6,466 bases of DNA from contig JASHWB010000240.1 in assembly GCA_030044295.1 (NCBI GenBank), positions 1 through 6,466 of the forward strand, written 5' to 3'. Positions 1 to 6,466 of the stretch are shown one piece after another. Each line of letters begins with the position of its first letter. Position 1 is the first letter of the stretch. The position numbers and the translations under genes were made by a program. The notes below the pieces were generated by a model. The model was not told where the DNA came from. It saw nothing but the letters and a program-made list of their open reading frames with translations, and made no database searches. This stretch comes from Candidatus Acidiferrales bacterium. GTDB taxonomy: Bacteria; Acidobacteriota; Terriglobia; Acidiferrales; UBA7541.

Positions 1-146
1 TCGAACGCCCGGAAATTTACCTTCGGGTTGTTCTTGCTGAGCACCTTGGTGATCGCTGCCGTCAACGTCGTCTTCCCGTGGTCGATGTGCCCGATCGTCC
101 CCACGTTTACGTGCGGCTTGCTCCGCTCGAATTTCTCCTTCGCCAT
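1..146 (-). CDS. tuf: Elongation factor Tu, N-terminal fragment (runs off the left edge)
   Basis: EF-Tu is the GTPase that carries aminoacyl-tRNA to the ribosomal A site in the cytoplasm. Only the first 48 codons are present. The protein opens MAKEKFERSKPHVNVGTIGH and continues with the P-loop GHIDHGKTT at residues 19-27 (G1 motif). It is cut just before the switch I region, in the segment ending FRAF. The ATG at 146-144 is preceded by a strong Shine-Dalgarno (GGAGGAG, 9 nt spacer). It lies 45 bp downstream of fusA on the same strand, the usual last gene of the rpsL-rpsG-fusA-tuf order, and no separate promoter is evident in that gap. The P-loop has Ile where E. coli has Val (GHVDHGKT), a common variant. 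Identification is secure although most of the gene is outside the window. Confidence 0.97.
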   Translation of the reverse strand, partial: MAKEKFERSKPHVNVGTIGHIDHGKTTLTAAITKVLSKNNPKVNFRAF

Positions 147-191
147 GTTCTTCGGCTCCTCCGCCTCAGCTTGCTCTACCCAATCTCAAAC

Positions 192-2456
<2,265 letters not shown>

Positions 2457-2492
2457 GTCCCTTGGTTCTTAGGTCTTCCCCGAATTGCCCGC

Positions 2493-2516
2493 TTACCAGC
2501 GCTCCTTTTACCAGCG
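2493..2516 (-). repeat. Short direct repeat of the rpsG 3' end (CGCTGGTAA twice)
   Basis: The last nine bases of rpsG (Arg-Trp-stop, CGCTGGTAA on the minus strand, at 2516-2508) recur at 2501-2493. The offset is 15 bp, a multiple of three. The second copy is in frame with rpsG, so readthrough of the first TAA would add only Lys-Glu-Arg-Trp before a second TAA. This looks like a small tandem duplication that left a backup stop. An AAAGGAG string lies between the copies. Confidence 0.6.
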
Positions 2517-2978
2517 ATAGTGCGCGAAAGCCTTGTTCGCCTCCGCCATGCGGTGAACGTCTTCTCGCTTCTTCACCGCTCCGCCGCGCCCATTGGCGGC
2601 ATCCAGGATCTCATCCGCGAGCTTATCGATCATCGATTTCCCGGAACGGTCCCGCGCGTATCCCACCAGCCAGTGGATTGCCAGCGATTGCCGCCGGAAC
2701 GGATTTACTTCCACGGGCACCTGGTAGTTCGCGCCGCCGACGCGCCGAGATTTGACTTCCAGAACAGGCTTGCAGTTTTCGATGGCCTTCTTGAAAATCT
2801 TCAGCGCATCGTCGTTGGCCTTCTGCGCCACCTGGTCCATCGCTTTGTAGAAAATCGTTTGCGCCGTGGAACGCTTCCCGTCGTACATCATGCTCGAAAT
2901 GAATTTCTGGACCAAGTCGCTTCCGTACACCGGATCGCCCGGAATCTTGCGGCGTAGCACCCAGCCTTTACGTGGCAT
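2508..2978 (-). CDS. rpsG: 30S ribosomal protein S7
   Basis: S7 is a primary 16S rRNA-binding protein that nucleates assembly of the 30S head and lines the E-site tRNA channel. The 156-residue product has the usual bacterial length and conserved segments: MPRKG at the start, YGSDLVQKFI near 18-27, the MMYDGKRSTA segment near 30-39, VKSRRVGGANYQVPVEV near 75-91, and the C-terminal KKREDVHRMAEANKAFAHYRW-type tail. The ATG is preceded by AGGAGA with a 7 nt spacer. It lies only 15 bp after rpsL, which argues for co-transcription and probably coupled translation. In E. coli S7 represses its own operon through a structured rpsL-rpsG spacer of roughly 100 nt, which cannot exist here. No anomaly is seen in the protein itself. 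Confidence 0.98.
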   Translation of the reverse strand: MPRKGWVLRRKIPGDPVYGSDLVQKFISSMMYDGKRSTAQTIFYKAMDQVAQKANDDALKIFKKAIENCKPVLEVKSRRVGGANYQVPVEVNPFRRQSLAIHWLVGYARDRSGKSMIDKLADEILDAANGRGGAVKKREDVHRMAEANKAFAHYRW

Positions 2979-2993
2979 TCCTGATCTCCTGCC

Positions 2994-3377
2994 TTACTTC
3001 TGCGCGGCCTTGGGCCGCTTGGCGCCGTATTTGGAGCGCCCCTGCTTACGATTTTCGACTCCCGCGGCATCCAGCGTGCCGCGGACGATGTGATAGCGAA
3101 CGCCCGGCAAATCCTTCACGCGGCCCCCGCGCACCAACACGATCGAGTGCTCTTGCAAGTTGTGCCCGATCCCGGGGATGTAGGTGGTCACTTCCGCGCT
3201 GTTGGTGAGCCGCGCACGAGCCACTTTACGAAGCGCCGAGTTGGGCTTTTTCGGCGTCTGGGTATAAACGCGAACGCACACGCCGCGCTTTTCCGGGCAG
3301 CCTTCGAGCGCCGGAGATTTCGTCTTCGTCCGGATTTGCTCGCGCCCGTGGCGCACTAATTGTGAGAACGTCGGCAC
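2994..3377 (-). CDS. rpsL: 30S ribosomal protein S12 (GTG start)
   Basis: S12 sits at the decoding centre of the 30S subunit, where it supports codon-anticodon checking, and it is the classic site of streptomycin-resistance mutations. The 127-residue product begins MPTFSQLVR and shows PKKPNSALRK near 42-51, the YIPGIGHNLQEHS segment near 66-78, and GGRVKDLPGVRYH near 84-96. Lys43 and Lys88, whose substitution commonly gives streptomycin resistance, are wild type. Asp89, the residue methylthiolated by RimO in many bacteria, is present. The start codon is GTG. The family N-terminus aligns exactly there and no in-frame ATG lies just upstream. It is the first gene of the operon and follows a long untranslated leader. 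Confidence 0.98.
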   Translation of the reverse strand: MPTFSQLVRHGREQIRTKTKSPALEGCPEKRGVCVRVYTQTPKKPNSALRKVARARLTNSAEVTTYIPGIGHNLQEHSIVLVRGGRVKDLPGVRYHIVRGTLDAAGVENRKQGRSKYGAKRPKAAQK

Positions 3378-3381
3378 TCTT

Positions 3382-3388
3382 CTCCCCC
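3382..3388 (-). promoter_or_regulatory. Ribosome binding site of rpsL
   Basis: On the minus strand GGGGGAG lies 4 nt before the GTG start of rpsL. It is a good anti-16S match at slightly short spacing, and it supports GTG as the true start. Confidence 0.65.
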
Positions 3389-3491
3389 GTTCGCTTGCAA
3401 AACTATTTTTAATTCCGCGTTAATCGATGCGCCGCGAATTCGCCCGCGCGGAACTGAGCGGGTGAATGAACAGAAAAGGTCGCCCCTGATC

Positions 3492-3511
3492 GGTGATCCG
3501 AAGGATCTACC
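3492..3511 (-). other. Strong leader hairpin (GGT-A-GATCC / GGATC-ACC)
   Basis: On the minus strand GGTAGATCC, loop TTC, GGATCACC forms an eight-pair stem with a single bulged A. Flanking CCT and AGG could extend it across a small internal bulge (GATC). It is the most regular stem in the rpsL leader and lies about 115 nt before the start codon. Four T residues occur about 15 nt downstream, too far for a standard intrinsic terminator. Confidence 0.45.
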
Positions 3512-3572
3512 AGGTACTCCGCCGACGCTTCACCCCGAGGAGTGAACTGCATCTGCAAAACTGCGGAGAGGC

Positions 3573-3602
3573 TTACGCGGCTTTGCGGGGCTGGCGCCCC
3601 AT
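3573..3602 (-). CDS. Possible 9-residue leader peptide MGRQPRKAA
   Basis: Within the str leader, an ATG at 3602-3600 is preceded by AGGGAGGAG (3619-3611) with an ideal 8 nt spacer, and opens a 9-codon frame MGRQPRKAA ending in TAA. The G of the start codon begins the 5' arm of a GC-rich hairpin (3600-3587), so translation and folding would compete. An in-frame ATG at 3668 would give 31 residues but has no recognisable Shine-Dalgarno, so the short version is preferred. The peptide is basic, with no run of one amino acid that would point to classical amino-acid attenuation. A function is speculative; the ribosome binding site is the main support. Confidence 0.3.
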   Translation of the reverse strand: MGRQPRKAA

Positions 3603-3703
3603 TATGGCCGCTCCTCCCTGTCCCGTTCCTTCGCTCTCTGTTCCGGGATGGAAGGACTTCCCTTTCATAACACCGGGCCCCAAGGCCCCAGCACAACCGC
3701 GCA

Positions 3704-3732
3704 AGTATAGGAAAAGAAAAGACTCGTGTCAA
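3704..3732 (-). promoter_or_regulatory. Sigma70-type promoter of the str operon
   Basis: On the minus strand a perfect -35 TTGACA (3732-3727) is separated by exactly 17 bp from TATACT (3709-3704), one base off the -10 consensus. The start is expected near 3697. The stretch between the -10 and the start is GC-rich (TGCGCG), the kind of discriminator linked in other bacteria to stringent control by ppGpp. It is the only strong promoter found in the window and is correctly oriented for rpsL-rpsG-fusA-tuf. Confidence 0.8.
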
Positions 3733-3747
3733 CCTGTAACACCCGTG

Positions 3748-3756
3748 AAAATTTTT
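3748..3756 (-). promoter_or_regulatory. Possible distal UP element (AAAAATTTT) of the str promoter
   Basis: An A-tract joined to a T-tract sits at roughly -51 to -59 relative to the predicted start at 3697, close to where the alpha C-terminal domain of RNA polymerase binds distal UP elements. The flanking sequence is GC-rich, which makes the tract stand out. This is inferred from position and composition. Confidence 0.4.
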
Positions 3757-3865
3757 ACTGTCGGGCTGTGGCGCGGTTTCCACTCACCCGTCGCGAGTGA
3801 ACTCCCTGCGGTCCAAAGCACGCCCAATCGGGTGCGTTATGGAGGGGGCGGTAGGGTAGATTGAG

Positions 3866-3898
3866 CCTCCGACGGCTGTCGGCAGGTTAGTTTTAGTA
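3866..3898 (+). terminator. Terminator-like hairpin with T-rich tail
   Basis: On the plus strand CCT-C-CGAC... forms CCTCCGAC, loop GGCT, GTCGGCAGG: five perfect pairs (CCGAC/GTCGG), one C·C mismatch and three further pairs. TTAGTTTTAGTA follows. The shape resembles an intrinsic terminator, but the T tract is interrupted. There is no recognised plus-strand gene before it in the window, so if real it would stop upstream divergent or pervasive transcription before the 4151 gene. Confidence 0.35.
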
Positions 3899-3981
3899 CC
3901 CTCTTTGGCCAGCTGTGAATTCTTTCGTAAGTTTATGATTGTTAAAGTGCTTATTTCGAAGTGCCGATCCCACGATGTTCA

Positions 3982-4033
3982 GATGAGCGCCGCTTCGCGG
4001 TTGGTCATCCAGCCGCCAGCCTTCGGCGAAGGC
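3982..4033 (+). other. Pair of adjacent hairpins upstream of the exported-protein gene
   Basis: A two-part hairpin spans 3982-4009: outer stem GATGA/TCATC and inner stem CCGC/GCGG closing a TTC loop. Nine bases later GCCTTC-GGC-GAAGGC (4019-4033) is a perfect six-pair inverted repeat. A third stem, ACCCA/TGGGT, occurs at 4086-4102, and the palindrome GGGCATGCCC lies at 4121-4130, about 20 nt before the start codon. Together they could form a structured 5' UTR for the gene at 4151. I do not recognise a riboswitch family in it. Small stems are common in GC-rich DNA, so confidence is low. Confidence 0.3.
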
Positions 4034-4150
4034 AATTAGTAAACGGTATCCTTCGGGGCAATCATGGCTTTACCCTCAGGCCCTAACCCACCTAAACTGG
4101 GTCTCCGAGTTTTCCACACGGGGCATGCCCTGGGTACGTCCGGAGCAAGA

Positions 4151-6466
4151 ATGATGCGCCGCATTTTGCCGCTGGTATGTGTGTTCCTTGGGGCCGCCAT
4201 GGCGTTCGCGCAAACGCACCCGCCTTCGACAAGAGCGTCCCTGGAAGGTCAGGCGGCGGGCGCCAATGCCGGATCGCGGGCAAACTCGCCAGCCGCAGCG
4301 GACCGCGGGGAAGGAAATCAGCAACGAGACGTTGCGGTCGAACAGTACATCACGTCCGTGCGCTTTGAAAAGGATGGCACGGGCGAGCGCGATCTCTCCG
4401 TGCGAATGCACATCGAAAGCGCCATGGGCGCGCAGCAGCTGCGTGCGCTCTCGTTCAATTACGACTCGGCTGCGGAGAAAATGCAGCTTGGCTATCTGCG
4501 CGTCCGCAAACCAGATGGCTCAGTGATCCATTCACCAGCGAACGCGGCAACGGATCTGCCGGCGAACGACTCATCCAACGCAAAAAAGAATGTCGTCAAT
4601 TCCGGCGAGCATGAATTTCACGTGGCGCTTCCTATGCTGGCCATCGGCGACACGCTGGAATACGAAATCGTCACGCACATCGTCACCCCTGCGGCGCGCG
4701 GGCAATTCTGGTTCGAGCACAATTTTCTCAACGGCGCGCGGGCGCGCGACGAACGACTCGAGATCAATGTGCCGGCCAATCGCGCTGTGATCGTGCGGTC
4801 GCCGCATTTTGCGTACAAAAGAATCGTCGCCGGTGATCGCGCGATTTATCTGTGGAATCGTGCCGGCGGAAATTCGTGGCGCGGCGCAAAAGAGTCTGGC
4901 ACCGAGGCGACGCCAGACGAAGGGCGTTCACCCGACGTACAACTCACGTCGTTCACCAGCTGGGCGCAAGTGGCGCAGTGGTATGCATCGCTCGAACGCG
5001 GCCGCTCTGAGCCCGACGCAGCCATTCGCGCGAAAACCACCGAGCTGACACAAGGCGCCGCGAGCGACTTTGCTAAGATTCAGGCGCTGTACGATTACGT
5101 TTCGAAATCTGTTCGTCACGCCCAAGTTGCGTTTGGCGCTGACGGATACCAGCCTCGCAGCGCCGCCGAAGTCTTTTCCAGCGGCTACGCCGACGCGAAA
5201 GATGAACACGCGCTGTTCGCTGCGATGCTTGAAGCTGCAGGCTTTCATGCAGACGCGGCGCTTGTTCCCTACACGCGCAAGCTCGACCTGGAGGTGCCTT
5301 CGCCCGCGCAATTCCAGCACGTTCTGATGGTCGTCCCGCTCGGCAACCGTACCGTCTGGATGGATTCGAGCGTGGGCCTTGCGCCATTTGGACTGCTGCC
5401 CGCTCCGCTGCGCGGCAAACCCGCTCTGCTGGTCGCGCCAGATGGCCCCGGGCGAATCGTCACGACGCCGGCCGACCCGCCTTTCAAATCGGTACAGCGA
5501 GTGGACATCGACGCCAGCATCTCGCCGCTCGGAAAGCTCGCTGGACGCATCCATTATTCGCTTCTCGGTGATACGGAACTCGCATTGCGCTTGGCGTTTC
5601 AGAGTACGGCGCAATCACAGTGGAATGCACTCGGACAGACGGTACTTGCTCTCGACGGGATCCGCGGTGAGGTTTCCTCTGTGAAACCCGAGAACCTCAC
5701 CGATTTCGAGAGTCCGTTTGGGTTCGACATTGATTTTACGGAATCGAATTTCTTCGAGTGGTCCGCAAAATCAACCACGACTCCTATACCGCTTCTGGTA
5801 ATCGGTTTGCCAAATCCACCGCAGAACCACAGCGAACCGATCGATATTGGAAGCCCGCTCACAGTTACGGTCAAGTTGCGCCTTGAACTGCCGGAGCATT
5901 TCGCTGCCCAGCCGCCCGCCGGCACTTCCGTCTCGCGCGACTTCGCGGACTTCCAATCGAGCTACGTATTTGCGGGCCGCGTCTTTTCGGCGGAGCGTTC
6001 GCTCAGCTTCAAAATGCGCGAGCTTCCTGCCGCGCGTCTGACGGACTATGCCGCATTTACTCGGGCGGTTTCGCTCGATCAGAATCAACCGCTGTCGATC
6101 GAGTACACCGGCCCGGGAGAGCCTTCGCTTCCCGCCTCCGTCACACCGGAGCAAATGGTCGCCGCGGGCGAGGCTTCGCTGAGCGCGGGCAACGCGCAAT
6201 CGGCCATTCCGCTCTTCGAGCGTGCGCTGCAAATCGATCCGAAGCAGAAGGACGCACGGAGCGATTTAGGCCTCGCATACCTTCATCTCAAGAATTACCC
6301 CGATGCGATCTCGGCGTTTCGCAAACAGCTCGAAACGAATCCCGCCGACGAGCAGGCCGGCAATTATTTGGGAGCCGCGCTCGAAGGCGCGCGAGATTAC
6401 GACGGCGCGATCGCTGCTTTCCGCAGGCAAGCCGAAGACCATCCGCTCGATCCAGTCGCACATGCG
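4151..6466 (+). CDS. Exported DUF3857 / transglutaminase-like / TPR protein, catalytic Cys absent (runs off the right edge)
   Basis: The frame is open for 772 codons to the window end with no stop. The N-terminus MMRRILPLVCVFLGAAMAFA is a Sec signal peptide with likely cleavage after AFA (residue 20), so the protein should act in the periplasm or outside the cell; Cys10 is not in a lipobox. Residues about 21-60 are an Ala/Gly/Ser-rich linker. Residues about 60-250 resemble DUF3857, a beta-rich domain that usually precedes a transglutaminase core. Residues about 300-430 resemble that core: the family motif GDCKDKH reads ADAKDEH at 347-353, so the nucleophile position is Ala349, whereas His390 (in PSPAQFQHV) and Asp405 (in WMDSS) are kept. 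A further beta-rich region (about 445-660) follows, then at least three 34-residue TPRs (about 666-699, 700-733, 734-767). GGAG precedes the start, 5 nt from the first ATG and 8 nt from the second, so residue 2 may be the real start. Substrate or partner is unknown; the TPRs suggest protein binding. Confidence 0.88.
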   Translation, partial: MMRRILPLVCVFLGAAMAFAQTHPPSTRASLEGQAAGANAGSRANSPAAADRGEGNQQRDVAVEQYITSVRFEKDGTGERDLSVRMHIESAMGAQQLRALSFNYDSAAEKMQLGYLRVRKPDGSVIHSPANAATDLPANDSSNAKKNVVNSGEHEFHVALPMLAIGDTLEYEIVTHIVTPAARGQFWFEHNFLNGARARDERLEINVPANRAVIVRSPHFAYKRIVAGDRAIYLWNRAGGNSWRGAKESGTEATPDEGRSPDVQLTSFTSWAQVAQWYASLERGRSEPDAAIRAKTTELTQGAASDFAKIQALYDYVSKSVRHAQVAFGADGYQPRSAAEVFSSGYADAKDEHALFAAMLEAAGFHADAALVPYTRKLDLEVPSPAQFQHVLMVVPLGNRTVWMDSSVGLAPFGLLPAPLRGKPALLVAPDGPGRIVTTPADPPFKSVQRVDIDASISPLGKLAGRIHYSLLGDTELALRLAFQSTAQSQWNALGQTVLALDGIRGEVSSVKPENLTDFESPFGFDIDFTESNFFEWSAKSTTTPIPLLVIGLPNPPQNHSEPIDIGSPLTVTVKLRLELPEHFAAQPPAGTSVSRDFADFQSSYVFAGRVFSAERSLSFKMRELPAARLTDYAAFTRAVSLDQNQPLSIEYTGPGEPSLPASVTPEQMVAAGEASLSAGNAQSAIPLFERALQIDPKQKDARSDLGLAYLHLKNYPDAISAFRKQLETNPADEQAGNYLGAALEGARDYDGAIAAFRRQAEDHPLDPVAHA

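Larger units (their letters stand above)
3378..3697 (-). promoter_or_regulatory. Long structured 5' leader of the str operon mRNA
   Basis: The predicted transcript start near 3697 leaves about 320 nt before rpsL. Reading 5' to 3' on the minus strand, possible hairpins are: GGGCC/GGCCC right at the 5' end (about 3673-3690); GGGGC-GCCA-GCCCC at 3600-3587; an 8-bp stem with one bulge and a TTC loop at 3511-3492; CCCGC/GCGGG at 3462-3443; and an 8-bp stem with one bulge (AATTCGCG with CGCG-G-AATT) at 3440-3411, just before the AT-rich stretch and the rpsL ribosome binding site. I do not recognise a known ribosomal-protein leader or riboswitch family. A role in autoregulation by S7, S12 or another factor is inference from its position, length and pairing. 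No run of U directly follows a hairpin, so a classical attenuator is not evident. Confidence 0.5.
3733..4150. other. Divergent intergenic spacer, no gene seen
   Basis: This roughly 420 bp stretch separates the str promoter from the divergent exported-protein gene. I find no plausible protein gene, tRNA or rRNA in it. It contains the UP-element tract, a terminator-like hairpin on the plus strand (3866-3898), an AT-rich segment around 3887-3960, and several small hairpins between 3982 and 4130. No convincing plus-strand promoter was found; the best -10-like string is TATGAT at 3934-3939, without a clear -35 partner. The divergent gene's promoter presumably lies here, possibly recognised by a different sigma factor. 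Confidence 0.6.

Noticed and set aside
3470..3492. Intrinsic attenuator in the str leader (stem 3511-3492 followed by TTTT near 3477)
   Set aside because: The T run is short and about 15 nt away from the stem, which does not fit an intrinsic terminator.
3409..3783. A 124-codon minus-strand frame covering the region upstream of rpsL
   Set aside because: It would begin upstream of the strong promoter and run through the -35 and -10 elements; there is no ribosome binding site and the composition does not look like a protein.
3493..3864. A 123-codon plus-strand frame across the str leader and promoter
   Set aside because: It is antisense to the structured leader and promoter, has no ribosome binding site, and the product is Pro/Arg-rich without motifs.
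3934..3939. TATGAT as a -10 element for the 4151 gene
   Set aside because: No acceptable -35 lies 16-18 bp upstream, and it would imply a leader of about 200 nt; kept only as a weak possibility in the spacer note.
3982..4102. Known riboswitch such as cyclic-di-GMP, TPP or cobalamin
   Set aside because: I looked for their conserved core sequences and saw none; only generic stems are present.
4928..5614. A 228-codon minus-strand frame
   Set aside because: It is antisense to the exported DUF3857/TPR frame, which has a signal peptide, domain motifs and TPRs. The antisense product is Arg-rich and shows no recognisable features.

Overview
This GC-rich bacterial window holds two divergent transcription units. 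The left half (1 to about 3700, minus strand) is a classical str operon read right to left: rpsL (S12), rpsG (S7), fusA (EF-G) and the first 48 codons of tuf (EF-Tu), which runs off the left edge. The right half (4151 to the right edge, plus strand) is one long, open-ended reading frame for an exported DUF3857 / transglutaminase-like / TPR protein. The style of that protein and its pairing with this str operon suggest an Acidobacteriota-type genome. That placement is an inference from family resemblance, not proof.

The str operon is tightly packed, with gaps of 15 bp (rpsL-rpsG), 51 bp (rpsG-fusA) and 45 bp (fusA-tuf). It starts from a near-consensus sigma70 promoter on the minus strand: TTGACA, 17 bp, TATACT, with an A/T tract in the distal UP-element position and a GC-rich discriminator. 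The predicted transcript has an unusually long leader of about 320 nt. The leader carries several hairpins and a 9-codon micro-ORF with an excellent Shine-Dalgarno that overlaps one of them. rpsL starts with GTG. The rpsL-rpsG gap is too short for the E. coli S7 repressor site, so any feedback control probably acts in the leader. EF-G is 754 residues, about 50 longer than E. coli EF-G, with extra segments in the G' region and in domain IV.

The spacer between the promoter and the divergent gene (3733-4150) contains no convincing gene. It has a terminator-like hairpin on the plus strand near 3866-3898 and a cluster of hairpins at 3982-4102 that could be the 5' UTR of the divergent gene.

The most interesting protein observation is in the divergent gene. 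The family's catalytic-cysteine motif (GDCKDKH-like) reads ADAKDEH, and the mature portion visible here has no cysteine at all, while the expected His and Asp are retained. It is therefore predicted to be a non-catalytic transglutaminase-like protein, perhaps a binding scaffold, with TPR repeats at its C-terminal side.
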